DNA of 64,000 nucleotides, taken from Whitmania pigra. Lineage: Eukaryota; Annelida; Clitellata; Hirudinida; Haemopidae. The translations under genes and the position numbers were made by a program. The DNA lies in NCBI GenBank assembly GCA_021613335.1, contig JAJTWR010000469.1, forward strand, positions 1 through 64,000, in the 5' to 3' direction. Below the pieces are notes generated by a model. The model did no database searches and had not been told where the DNA came from. It was given only the letters and a program-made list of their open reading frames with translations. Each line of letters opens with the position of its first letter. Position 1 is the stretch's first letter. This document shows positions 29,501 through 59,091 of the stretch, piece by piece.

Positions 29501-32500
29501 AGTTGAAATCAAAGTTGAGAAGATGGATATGTTTGTAAATCACTGGTGATTTAATTAAAAAAATGTGAAAACTATCCAAGTTTGAATATTAATTTGCAGT
29601 GTCACCCTCGATAATGTTGGTCCTTTTCAGTCCTTCTTTTCGCTCATCAAGCAGTTCCTTTGCACTGAACAAGGACGTGGCATGCTCCTGCACAGAGTGA
29701 ACACTTGTTTTAATTCATTCCCATTTAGCTGGATAGCCCTCAACTTTTGTCGGACCATGTTTTTAAATTAAAATCTTTAACATTTTTTAAACTAAAAAAA
29801 CACATTAAAAATGACATTGAAGTTGGAAGACAAGGTTGCAGAGTGGCAGCAGTGCAGTTTGGTTGGAAATTCGAACGCTTGGTTCATCGAATACTCGAAT
29901 TGGAGGGAACTCGTTCTTCCAGCCTTAAAGTTTCTTTCTGGGGAAATGGAAGGTGAAATTATAGAATTTATTTGATGATTTATAGAGTTCATTTAACCTT
30001 TTGATAGATTTCATTTAATTTTTGGATATATTTTATCTAATCGTTTGATAGATTTCATTTAATCTTTTGATAGATTTCGTTTAATCGTTTGACAGAGTTT
30101 ATTAATTGTTTCTCCATTAAAATGCCAGAAGAGTTGCTCCTGATATTTAAGCTTTTATTGAATCCATGATTCTGCAATAAAACTCAGATAGATGTATTTT
30201 AAGGTTAATTTGTGTGATAGTTAAATGTCACTGTTGCACATGTTTATTTTTAGTCCTTCATGCTTTGCTATGGAAATGTTGCAGGTATTCACTTGGAGGA
30301 GTTTGATCCTCCTGTTCACTGCAAGGAGCACATTTGGACTTGGCGAATGGAAAGCACGTGGAACGACGACGAGCTTTCTTGTCTTTATTACCTCTGGATG
30401 GAACAGAGGAACAATCTGGAACTTAACAACTCGGTTGTTGATCTCTCTGCTCCTGTGCCGGCACCACGAATGTATGGAAACATTTTATTTCACCAATCAT
30501 CATCATCCTCATCAATCATCATCAACATCCTCTTCATCAATCGTCATAATTAATACAATATAATTCATTGTTTGGCACAGGTACACTGATTATGTTGTTC
30601 AGGCCTCAACACCCGAGGAGAAAGAGTTCTTTAGGATTCAGGTAATTATTACATAAGTACATAGTCTAATGTTTTAATTATTACATTATTCAAGTCTAAT
30701 GTGACATTTGGCACTCAACAATGAGCTTATTGTTTTTTACTTTTAGGAAATGAAACGTTTTTCAAATCCACACAAAGCTTTTACTTATCGACTTCACGGT
30801 TATGAGTCCGTCGTTGGGCCCATAAAGGGGGTGTACAACAAGAAAGCAATGCTGTCAAAGCACGAGAACATGCATTACTTGTCAATGAGAGACCCTCAAT
30901 TGTCAACATACTCACATTAGGTTTGGTGCCATTGTTATCACCATCAATTAAAAATTATTTTTGATTCACAAAATAATATTTTGGATAACAATAAATAATC
31001 TATAGTAACTTCCAACTTGATGAGTTTTGGAATTAGAAAGCATTATTTATTCTCATTTTCCAAACAGTCCACGACAGTGCAGCCAGGTTGCCTAACGGGG
31101 AAGGAACAAGGAACGACATATGCGAACTGCTCAAAGATTCTCAATTCCTCGGACCGGGTGTGACCGATGCTCAGGTGAGGACTACCTGTTTGTTGTTTTG
31201 ACAATTTATTTTGTATAAACCTTGATTTTATTGAAGCGAATGACTGGATGAGTTCATTTTATTTAGATAAATACGATAGTCAGCGGTGCTCTCGATCGAC
31301 TTCATTACGAGAGGGATCCCTGTGTGAAGTATGATAATGCTCGCAAGGTTTGGATCTACAGGCACAGGCATCGGACTGAAGCTGAATTTGGTTAGATATA
31401 TCAATGAGTATTTCGGGTATGTTACATTACGCTACAATTCTCCATCATTTGCTGTAATTTTTAGAACGCATACATCAGATTCAAAGGACAGCTGTCAAGG
31501 CCAAGAAGTTATCATGCCCCAAAAAGGGTTCATTGAGTAAACTTCAACTGTCAATCTTGAAGGTTCAGTTTTTCGTTAAATGATTTTATTTTATTTTATT
31601 ATTTGGATCGATGATTTGACTTTGTGCAGCAAAAAGAGAGCAACAAGCAACATGGAAGGAATTCTTCTCAGCCAGTATCCTCAACAAAGTTGTCAGTTTC
31701 ATGTTCGGGCCAGAATGCAACCATTTCTTCACCTCCAAAGTTTGTTAAAGCACCGGTAGTTGTCAGTCAATCTACTTTGCCTCCAACGATGCCAAACACA
31801 ACCACGGTCCTTAGGCACCCTCAACAGCACATACATACTGTGTTGCAACTGCCTGGTAATTAATTTTATTTTAATTATCGTTTTGCATCCAATCATTTGA
31901 CAGTTTAAGTGTTTTATTTATTATTTTTTAGATGGTTCAATTATAAAAGCTAATCCTGCTGCTAAGGCTGGCATGCCACTGATGACAAAAATATCAGCAT
32001 CATCAATAGGTGAGAAGACCTATTCCCTTCTGACTAACAGAAATCTTGGTGTCAAGACTGCCAACAATGCTGTCCAAGAATCTACAATTACAACTCAAAT
32101 GAATTTGCAATCACTTACATCGACAATTACGTCTCCTTTGAAGACTGATGTCAATCAATTGAGGCTCATCTCTCAAATTCAGCAACAACTGCTTCACCAT
32201 CAAAAGCAACAATCCACTTTAGTAAGGCCCTCATTGGGCAACCTCACATCGGCATCGATTCTTCGACCGGGCATTCAATGTTCTACAACTGTGGCCTCTT
32301 TGATTTCCAATCAGAAGGTTTGATTATTTGCACCTATTGAGTTTACTTTTATTCCGGTTTTGAAATTCTTACATACTTCAGATTTCTGGTCTTGTTGCAA
32401 ATTCTAACATTGTAACATCAAAGACAGGGACAATGGCAAACAATTATGTTTCTCATTTGTTAAGAGGGAATACATTAGTGTTGCCATCTTCAACATCTGG

Positions 32501-33026
32501 TCAATCCTCAAGTAACATCCAAAGTCTTATTTGTGTTACTATTGCCAACAGCAATCTGGCACAACTTAACCAGAGTGGTCTCATCAGGAGCCAATCGAAT
32601 GCCAGCAACGTGAGAGTGCTCTCATTGCCAACTAAGGTTCTTATTCCAGAACAGCAACATTCTCAGAAAAACATCCTCATTGGTCAACCAGTGAGTCAGA
32701 CTCTAGTTAACCCGCCTGCAATTTATTTGGCCACCAATTTGCATGGCAAACCAATCCAAGATTCCATAAAGTCTCTTCCCACAAATTCGATCATAAATCC
32801 ATCCAACATAAGTTTGACAAAATCCCTAAATGCCGTCCCCAGGGGTATAAATCCCTCGATTTCTCTTCTGTCACCAAATGATGTCAGAGTGGCAATCATG
32901 AGGCCCAAGGCTGGGCAGGATCATTCACCCCAAGTTTTGCAAGCCAGACTGCCAACATCACTTCAGGGATTTTTTCAAATTGTGAGCAGGCCGCAACAGC
33001 CAACTCAAACCACAACTTCGAAGTGA
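26595..33026 (+). CDS. NFRKB: NFRKB (INO80 chromatin-remodelling complex subunit)
   Basis: Exons: 26595-26654, 27402-27473, 27566-27621, 27695-27762, 27841-27968, 28039-28169, 28280-28440, 28771-28874, 29096-29183, 29398-29530, 29600-29696, 29823-29952, 30285-30471, 30581-30641, 30747-30920, 31068-31174, 31267-31390, 31465-31562, 31630-31855, 31932-32317, 32382-33026; about 1078 residues. The N-terminal part (TWRDILSEEEKLYLFNFLP, FSFGNPL) matches the NFRKB DEUBAD region, which binds UCH37. Then come an acidic patch, SMMKKHKKRKRSHP, WRELVLPALKFLSGE, and the winged-helix core (NPHKAFTYRLHGYESVVGP, ARLPNGEGTR, SGALDRLHYERDPCVKYD). The C-terminal third is Ser/Thr/Gln-rich. In exon 30747-30920 the reading frame changes near 30855-30862, so one base appears to be missing. 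The start of exon 29823 has a weak acceptor. Confidence 0.92.
28929..29072. repeat. (TTA/TTG)n microsatellite in NFRKB intron
   Basis: A low-complexity run of TTA, TTG and TCA triplets that fills most of the intron between the exons ending 28874 and starting 29096. Confidence 0.9.
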
Positions 33027-34642
33027 TCAGTTTTTGATGTGATCGAATATCAATGTGATATCTGCTTTATCGACTTACACTTGACAAATGTTTGAAACAA
33101 TAAATAAGAAAGTTAACAATAGTTGGAAATGATTATATTTCGTGATTAAAAGGCCGGAGTTAGGCAGCCTAGTTGTTTGTGCTCCCGCATCAGGACATCA
33201 AGGAACACTCGAGCTCAGAGTGCCACAATTTTACTAAATTCATTATGACTGATTGCTCATTTTTAGGCTCAAACTTTTAAGTTCTAAGTAAATATTTTTG
33301 CATTGCATGTTTCTCTTTGCTTTGTTTTGAAGTGTTGATTAATTTCAATTCACTAATGAAGTAGGCTGTGTATGCCTCTACTTTTAATGAATAACTCAGT
33401 TCGCATAAATCCTCGAAGATGAGCATGAAAGAACATTGTTTTAAATTCTATGGTTCCAGAGAATTTTCAATGCACTATCGAAATGCTTTTTGATGAGTTA
33501 GCTCAGAACTTAAGGCTTTATTGCCATGTCAGGAAACCCCTGAGAAAACAAATGCAACGTATTGAAATTCACACCCTTGTCACTCCCCTAGTGTTGGTTT
33601 ATCATTCTGGGGACTGGAATCTCGTTACATTTGTTATTTTTATAGGTGGTAGATTTCTTATTCTTCATCAGATTAAACCACATGTTCAGTAGTCTCCAGA
33701 ATTTGAGCATAACATAAAACGGAGAAGGAAGATATGTATAATGGAATCTTTTTATTTACGCATTACACAGCAAGAAAGTGGTTCTTGCGTCAGTGCACAA
33801 GCAAGACATGATGAATAAAAGGAAGTCCAAAAGATGACTTCGCAAGAAGTAAATCGTCTCCGACCGTCGCTCGTGCAGCCAACAATTAAACATCACAGAC
33901 AAAACAAAAGTGTTCAGAAACAAAAAGCTAAAACAGTCGACAGCAACACACAAAGTCCATTGCTTGAGGATAGTGGCAGTCTTATGTTCACCGCAAAATC
34001 AACTAGCTGGAAAATAGGTTCACTCAGCACAAATAACTTTAAGTTAAGAGCATAAATAGCAGAGAAAACTATGAGCATGTTATCACCATTCATTACCTCT
34101 TCTTCAGCATCGTAACGCTTAAGGACAAACATGTCGTTTAGAAAAATTGTAGAATCAGAAATTCAATAAATCAAAACATGTTTAGCCTGCCAATAGTCAG
34201 TGCCAAGTAAGATTCAAAGCAGGTTGTTTAATCAGCAATCCTTTAATTCCCTTTAATCAAGAAAAACACATCAACAATCACGAATAGAGTGTGATGCCTT
34301 ACACCAAACTTTACATTCCATCCAACATTAGAAAGATCTAGACAGATGTACCATGTGTAAGTCGACATGCCCCTATGCATGAGATTTTCTTCACGTGAAC
34401 TTATCACCAAATCCAATTAAACCAATCCAACTAAATGGTGAGCCAAGCTCATGTACACAAAAAACCCTCACACATTATCATTACATACTTTAGGACAAAA
34501 TTGCAGATGATTTCTAGCTCTGAAAAATTGCATACTGGTATTCACAAAGTATTGGAGGTTCGTGACCGCAAGGTCACACCAGCAGATGCCAATAATTTTG
34601 CAATTATTGAAATAATCTTGGGATGTGAGCGGCAGTTGCGCA
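33027..34642. other. Converging 3' UTRs of NFRKB and the misshapen-type kinase
   Basis: NFRKB has AATAAA at 33099-33104, 73 bp after its stop codon. For the kinase on the minus strand the clearest AATAAA (plus-strand TTTATT) is at 33751-33756, which would make a 3' UTR of about 0.9 kb. Short ORFs here show no recognised family. Confidence 0.45.
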
Positions 34643-46587
<11,945 letters not shown>

Positions 46588-47687
46588 TAATGTTTAATAT
46601 AATCCTTGCGATCTGTGGCAGACAACAGACTAGCTGAGAGATGGCAGAATCCGATAGACAACAGATTGATCATACAAGAATTATCCACTTTTCAATAATC
46701 GTTAATGTGAAGACACTAAATAACGTAACAGATCAGAATTTTACGCTCGGATATTTATATTTCTATTCGATACCATGGACGGAAGGGCCCATTGTTTGTT
46801 GGCACCGACAGCTCCGCCGACTAAAGCGTTGGCTCTGACCATGACTTATAATTCATTGTTAAAAATGCATTGAATGGATGTAATGTGACCTTATTAATTT
46901 TATTTTTCTTAAATGCTGGTCAAAAGCTATTGGTAGAAATTTCACACTATTTCTATTTCTAAATCCTTAAGTTGGAGATATAGTTTTTCAAGACATTGAA
47001 ATCGCTAAAACTAATCGTAAAATGCCGTGTAAAAAGATTTTATCATTTAAAATAATAGTTAAAGTTATACATATTTGTAAATAAATATGCCAATCTAACA
47101 GATTTGTAACATTTAGAGCATTTGGAAGGACTTCAAACGATTTAATTTTCAAGTCCTTGTATAAAGCCTAATATTCTAAGCCTACGTCTTATTAGTTTTG
47201 GAACTAATAGGATTTGTGTATCTATTTGGATTTGTGTGATTTCTCACTAATAGTTTGACAATTAGGTCCGTCAGTCATAAATTTAAAAGTTGCTATATCA
47301 ATTATATAGATCAAATAAAAAATGAGTTGTGGTTTGATGTCAAAAATAATATAATATCCAGTAGTTGGGTGAGAGATCTACGTGAGAGTTTTCCGAAACT
47401 AATTGTTAGCAGCTTATAAATTATGATTAAGTCTCCTTTACTATGTCTATTCCCTCAAAGTTAATCTTATAATTAAGATTCTGATGCATTCCCTAGGTGA
47501 AGGAGGTTAATCAAGAGCCGAGAGAAAATCTTTTTTACTACGTCATGACGCTTAGCAAGGCCAAACTAAAATTGAACTTCTTCGCTTTATACATATACTT
47601 GATATATTTTCCGTTTGAAGGATAGATAATTTTCTTAACCCCTGGCGTCATAGTTCGTCACGCATGTGGCTCCCTTGCTAGTGTACT
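46588..47687. other. Kinase 5' region; no gene seen
   Basis: AT-rich sequence upstream of the kinase start codon and downstream of the WIP-like gene on the same strand. It should contain the kinase promoter and 5' UTR. Confidence 0.4.
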
Positions 47688-47716
47688 TTATGGATGGTCC
47701 CTAACAATTAAAAAAC
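47688..47716 (-). CDS. Possible last exon of the WIP-like gene
   Basis: A good acceptor (TTTGTTTTGCAG) is followed by nine in-phase codons ending in TAA, which would complete the WIP-like gene after the exon at 48231. The residues (GFLIVRDHP) do not match the usual WIP ending PPLPPIPR, so this is only the best candidate found. Confidence 0.25.
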
Positions 47717-48230
47717 CTGCAAAACAAATGAAAAATTCCAAAAGCCCCGTTGCTTTTTGTAACAAATTTCATGTTCAGAAACCGTCTTGCTGAGTGAAAA
47801 AGACGATGTGTCTTGTTGCCATGTGCTATATCAATATTTTATGTGATAGCAAGTCACAGTGAGAGTCCAGCATTGTTATTTATGACATTATCTGTGATAT
47901 GGATAAATGTTGCAAGGGACAGGAAGTTGTTTTTGTAATGTGAAAAAACGACCATCAGAAAAACAAAAATGCATTAAAATTCAAGTCAATTCAAGAACAT
48001 TTCCAAGACATTAGAATGTCATGTTTTAACAAAAAGGTGTTTCTTTCAGATGAAACTTGTCACACTGTCGTAACCAGAGGAACAGATCGAGAATGATGAT
48101 TTACTGCTGTTGAAAATTTTGAACTTTGTTTAACTTCATTTTCATAAGTAGTATACATCATTTTGAGATTGTTAAATGTATTTTATGAATTTGCACAGCA
48201 TTTAAATTCAAATTAAAATGGAACACTAAC

Positions 48231-49932
48231 CTGGATTTTTATAACTCCTGGATTGGTAAAACTTCTTACGTCCAGAAAAGGGAGGTGGCATGGGAAAGTC
48301 TTTTTCACCTCGAAACTTAAATCGATCTTCAAAACCTGTCAAACATTGATGCAATGTGGACGTTAATGGCTTGCCTTTACAAATTGTCTATGATAATAAT
48401 TGTAATTTAAGACTTATCTTTGCAAAATGTTTACCATAATATGATAAGCATAATTATAATTTATAGCTTACTCGTTTGCTGTTTTCTGATGAATTTTTCT
48501 TTTTCATGTCTGATAGGAGGAGCTTTAGTTGGAAGTGGTGGCAGAGGCCTTAAAGATCGAGGTAGCTGAGAGTTGCTCGAATGCTTGACTATCGGAGAAG
48601 GATCATTGATGCGATTGGATGCACTGTTGTTGACAGCCACCTTCCTTGACATTTCCTTAGGTTCAAATGCTCTGTGCACATCGCCGACCCCTTGTCTCGT
48701 GCGACTTCCGTCGACTTCGCACGAATCGCTAGAATCCCGTAGAATTAATGAACTTTTCCTCAGACCCGTCTGACTAGTTGATCCGGTATCGAAAAGACTC
48801 GAAATGACCAGCCTGTTCTGTTGGAATGAATTGCTCCTGGCTCTTTCGGGGCAGCATTCGGGACTTTGCTGCAAGAATTTCTTGCCGTACGACCTTTTCA
48901 TAGTGGTGAAAGATTCGATGTTTGACTTTGCTGAAGCGTCTACCAGACAAGAATTTTCTGCACCACCATCTGCCGAACTCATCCTAACAAATGAATTCCT
49001 GGTATCTGTTGAACTGGAGTGATTTCTTGAGATGTTCAGAGTGGAAGACGATGGGGGGAATTTCGGTTTTGGTCGAAGAATTGGAGGTTTGCCGCTCGAA
49101 GAGATGTTGCTGCTGCTTGCTGAAGGTCGCAAGGAATGAAGTTGGCCTTTTGCTCCAATTTTATTTTGAAAAGGTCCTGCATTTTGCCATAAATCAATAT
49201 GATTATGCTCGGCTGTTGACTTGCAAAAGTTTCTTTGTTGTGAGGTATACGATTACTATTACTAGCGTATAAATGTTAGCGATTGGTGTTTCGAATTACA
49301 AATCACAATCTTCATTTTATGCATCTCATGTTAATAGCTTGCTAATTATCACATTCCAAATGAGTGAAATATTTGTGGTGCTGAACATGTTTCTTGATTT
49401 GATGCTAAATTTATATTTATAATGAAGTACAATGTAATGGGCAATTTAATTTACTGAAATTATTAGTTTGTAAATGCAACAAAAACCATTAATTTTACCA
49501 TTTGAAATATTTCTTGGTGATTCAATTTGTGAAGATTTGTTCAGAGCTAAAGCAACACCAAGACTGTTATTTTTGATGGTTGGACCTGAAAATAAATATG
49601 ATTTAATGTGTAATTTATTTTGTGAAGTATCCTTTTGCATAAACTGTTCCATGAATGAGATGTTTGTTACACTAATATCACAACTATGACGAAAATGAGT
49701 TTCTTGATTTTATTTAAAAAAATGAAATTTTCACAAAAATCTTCAAACCAATTAATTATTATTTATAGTTATTATAACATTAATGAAAGTAGAAATAAAA
49801 ATCACAGATATATCTACCATTTACAGCAGGAGAACTTCTGTCATTGCTCAAATGTTTTGTAGATTTCAATTTAATGCCTTTATGAATATCTTCCAACAAA
49901 TTAGACTTGTTTTTCGTCGAAGCATGTGACAT
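48231..49932 (-). CDS. WIPF: WIP/verprolin-like WASP-interacting protein (3' end unresolved)
   Basis: Exons in transcript order: 49932-49818, 49585-49499, 49176-48472, 48335-48231, then probably a further 3' exon; 337 residues visible. The N-terminus has a WH2-type actin-monomer motif (LLEDIHKGIKLKST) with upstream NKSN. The middle is Ser-rich with Pro patches (PPILRPKPKFPPSSS, RPLPPLPTKAPPIR). Exon 4 (FEDRFKFRGEKDFPMPPPF, then KKFYQSRSYK) resembles the C-terminal WASP-binding segment of WIP (FESRFSFH..DDFPPPE in mammals, from memory). The family stabilises WASP/N-WASP and controls Arp2/3 actin assembly at the cortex. It is shorter than vertebrate WIP and lacks the long N-terminal polyproline and glycine-rich region. 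Confidence 0.78.
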
Positions 49933-51623
49933 GTTTTGTTGTTTCTATTGTTGCTGTTGTTCTGCTTGACTGAAACAACATCCATTACCAATCAACCAAC
50001 CATAGTAAGATAATTTTAATTTAATTAATCATGCTACGCGACTGATCAAAAAAGATGTTTGAGCGTGAGTTTTGACTGCAAATTCTTATAAAAAAAGACA
50101 TAACCACTTCAAATTCCTGATGGCATGCTATTTAAAGTACTCTCAATCTTCAAGTCCATGTCAACTAATTATATCGATAATGCATTCCAAATGATCTTAA
50201 TGCAAATTGAGGCTTCAAACTACTTTTTAAACCTTATTTTCCATCAGCCTCATAGTCTGAGGGAACCCCTAAAGGTGCAATGGCGCATTTAACAATCACT
50301 TAATTGACGATTAATTTGCGGTTCAAATGTGAAGTAACTATTACAAAATGAGCCACAGTACTCAATATTTCGATATTTGTAAAATTCACTGAAAAATCCA
50401 AACACTTGAATATAATTAATAAATAATTTTGAATATAGTCACGATCTTGGAAAGCATCAAACTGAAGTGCATCTAACTGCTCAAATGCGTGTTCAATGCT
50501 TTAATTTATTTAAAAAAAAAACGTTATTTAGACAACCATGTAACGAAGCAATACATGAGTACTCACGAACACCTCATTCCACAGTGAAATCGTAATCCAC
50601 GATTATGGCAAGAAAAAACAAATCGTGACAACTGAAGGATATTTTCCTAAACATTCGGTGACGCAGGTGTGCCAGGTAAACCAGGTTTCATTTTAAGGTT
50701 TTACGTAATTTAAATTTAACAGCTTTAAAATGCTTTGCTGCATTTTTAAGCCTTTATTTTATGTAATATGTATTTTCTACATTTTGAAAATAAAAAAATC
50801 GAGCTAAAAGACTTGACAAGAGGACGGTAGATGAACTAACATTATATTCTACCGGGCCTTACAACATTAATATTCATTACGTTAAATGCCATGCTAAGCC
50901 TAGATTTGTCTCCATTTAAAAACAAAATTGAATCTTAGCCTCTGAACATACTGATTAATCTCACTACAACACAAGCTTAAACAGATCGCACACGGCTTTT
51001 TCAAATACGCTTCTGCTTAGATGCCATCATTTTCAACTAATATGATGGCCCTGAAGGAGGCCCTCAACTCTGAACGTTGCAATAGCAGGCCGGTTTAAAG
51101 CTCTGGCTATCAGGTCATTGAAATAAAGCTAACCCCACGAAAACATTTTAATGTACTTACCAGTCAAAAGTAAGGTAAAGTTGTTTCAACAATCCTATTT
51201 CCCCCCAGCACTGCGGCTGGAATATTAATAATGTAGGCATACAAATACAATACCGAATAGACTGCTCGTCAACCGATAATTTCATTCTGAAACATGACAA
51301 CATCATCATCATGCAAAGGTAGAACACATGCTTCCAACAATCAGCAAAATCGCATCAAAATGCCAAAATGAGAAATTCTTAAATTATATAATATTAGATT
51401 TTTTTAAAACAACATTTGAGAAAATGAGAACTCTAAATTCACTTTTGCTTGTTCAGCCTCTGACTCAACATATGCAGCATTCATCCATTAATGCATTGTC
51501 ATTCATTCCTCCACCATAACCAATATTGGGGATGCCACTCTGTCATTCAGAATTGCGTCTAAACTTCATCGCTCGTTCAACCATCAATAAAGACAAATAA
51601 TCAGTCTTTGGATTCGTGAATGT
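49933..51623. other. Between WIP-like and U2AF2 genes
   Basis: Should hold the WIP-like promoter and the U2AF2 3' UTR. AT-rich, with no further gene or RNA recognised. Confidence 0.4.
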
Positions 51624-57198
<5,575 letters not shown>

Positions 57199-57842
57199 TA
57201 AAATAATATAATTTCAAGACTAAAATGAATGCAGCGATTATCGCGAAGACCAAAACCCAGAACAATATTTAAAAACAAAAACATGATCGCTGCAGTGTAG
57301 CAGACTAATAGTATAAAATACTTATTGTGATATCTTCAATAAAGCATAAATAAGTTTGATTAATTTGTATAATAAATAATGCACTATTAGCAATTTAGTA
57401 AAACTCTGTGTAAATTATGTATAAATTCAACAATATTTGCAGCTTTTAAAATATTTTATAATTGTGAAAAAAGTTAAGCAACACTATTAGTTAACATGTC
57501 CGGTCTTCGTGGCATAGGTTTCAAAGAACAAAATGTTGAGCTAGTGAATGAATAATTTTTGGACCATAAATCATGATAAGGAGTTCCAGATGCATGAAGT
57601 CGTTGGATTGAAAAGGCTAAAGCGCAGAGCTTTTACTGTTGAGCCTGACTTTGACACTCGATAATTATGGATCTGGAAAGTACATTGAGGTAACTACAGA
57701 TTGGGGAAATGGGGTAAAAGGTAAAACGGTCTAGGACGAGTGGTGCCACTTTTCAGTGTTTTGCACATAAATACTTAGTTTATTATTTCATATATGTTGC
57801 AAATTAAAAAGAGCAGTCCCTGTTCTATTTACTAAATAGATT
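57199..57842. other. U2AF2 upstream region
   Basis: No gene seen. It should contain the U2AF2 promoter. Confidence 0.4.
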
Positions 57843-57972
57843 TTCGCAACCAGTGGCGCAACTAGGGGGGGGCAGGGGGGGGCGCAAGCCCCCCCCAGGC
57901 CTAATAGGAGAGACCCTGCAATTTTTCCAAATCCGATCAGTTTTTTTTTGGTGGGGGGGGGGGGTAAGGGGA

Positions 57973-58217
57973 TTTAACTGGTTTGAAACTTTGAGACAGA
58001 AGATAGTCAAACTCATTAATAAATTATTAAAGATACAAAATAAGACTGTAGACAGAAGATAGTCAAACTCATAATAATAATAATCTGTTCTATTTTTAAT
58101 TCTTTATTAATTATAATTGGTAGTTTTGATTTAAACAGTTTCAAAAATTTTTCGACTGCGTCGGGCTTTCGTCCCTTGTCTAAACTTGAGCTCCCCCCTC
58201 AGCATTTTTCGCTGGTT
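57973..58217 (+). repeat. Internal duplicate of the hAT 3' end (inner copy)
   Basis: From TTTAACTGG to GCATTTTTCGCTGGTT this matches 58844-59074 with small gaps. The inner copy stops within the terminal repeat, after CTGGTT, where the transposase fragment begins. Confidence 0.85.
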
Positions 58218-58255
58218 ATCTGATGATCAGATAATGTCGTTTTGACAACCCTGCC

Positions 58256-58678
58256 TTGGCTGCTCTTGATGCTTTGCAGAATGGCACAATGACTCCCGAG
58301 CTTTCGGAATTCTGTAACCTTCATGGAAAAGACGCTGAAACTGTGCAAAGACAGCTCCAATTCACATCGACAAGTTTACGTGCTGATCAGTCTGACCCCA
58401 ATGCGTGTATCGAACTACAAGATCTTTTCTGTGCCACAAGCATTCAGCCCGAGTTGCATATGCTCGATGTTGCTCTTACTCAGACATTTACGTCATCAGA
58501 TGCAGAAAGGGCATTTTCTAAACTTCGCCTTATTAAAAGTCATCTCGGGACGACTATGTCTGCCTGTCGTTTGCAAAGTTTATTGAGAATATCTGTGAAC
58601 AAAACAACTACTGCACTTCTTCCAGTAAATAAAATGGTGAACAGATTTTCACAGATTGATCGAAAAATTATTTTGTAA
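58256..58678 (+). pseudogene. hAT transposase fragment (C-terminal dimerisation region)
   Basis: An open stretch of about 140 codons without an ATG at its 5' end. The segment SSDAERAFSKLRLIKSHLG followed by RLQSLLRISV is typical of the hAT C-terminal dimerisation domain seen in ZMYM1-like and other hAT proteins. The catalytic part is absent, so it is a remnant. Confidence 0.85.
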
Positions 58679-58843
58679 CTGTAAACACATCAAAATGTAA
58701 TTTAGACTACAACATTTCAAAATTGTTTTAAACTGTTTAGGATCTTAATTTTATACATAATTTAGATTAGGTGAAATGTTTAGGATATCAATCATATCAT
58801 ATTACAATTTTAAACATATCATAAACTTTTTTTTTACAGTTGC

Positions 58844-59074
58844 TTTAACTGGCTTGAAACTTTGAAACAGAAGATAGTCAAGCTCATTAATAAATTATTA
58901 AAGATACAAAAAAAGACTGCAGACTTATAAATAAAAACTTATAATAATAATCAGTTCTATCTTTAATTCTTTATTAATTAAAATTAGTAGTATTGATTTG
59001 AACAGTTTCAAAAATTTTTCGACTGCGTCGGGCTTTTCTAAACTTGAGCCCCCCCCCAGCATTTTTCGCTGGTT
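58844..59074 (+). repeat. Duplicate of the hAT 3' end (outer copy)
   Basis: Matches 57973-58217 and continues into the intact terminal repeat ending at 59083. Confidence 0.85.
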
Positions 59075-59091
59075 GCGCCCCTGTTCGCAAC

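Larger units (their letters stand above)
57843..59091. mobile_element. hAT DNA transposon, composite, with perfect 8-bp target duplication
   Basis: Element 57851-59083 starts CAGTGGCGCAACTAG and ends CTGGTTGCGCCCCTG. The reverse complement of the end matches the start at 13 of 15 bases, the usual hAT terminal form. TTCGCAAC occurs immediately on both sides (57843-57850 and 59084-59091), a perfect 8-bp target duplication. Inside is a fragment of a hAT transposase and two copies of the 3' subterminal region. At 1233 bp it is too short to be autonomous. Confidence 0.93.

Noticed and set aside
30747..30920. Reading the whole NFRKB exon in its first frame, ending in a stop codon
   Set aside because: It destroys the match to the family after SVVGP and cannot join the next exon in phase; a one-base discrepancy explains the data better.
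33914..34132. Minus-strand ORF with NDMFVLKRYDAEEE-like residues, first considered as the kinase C-terminus
   Set aside because: The true end (SSSQIYFMSL... to stop at 34643) was found upstream in phase with the preceding exon, so this lies in the 3' UTR region.
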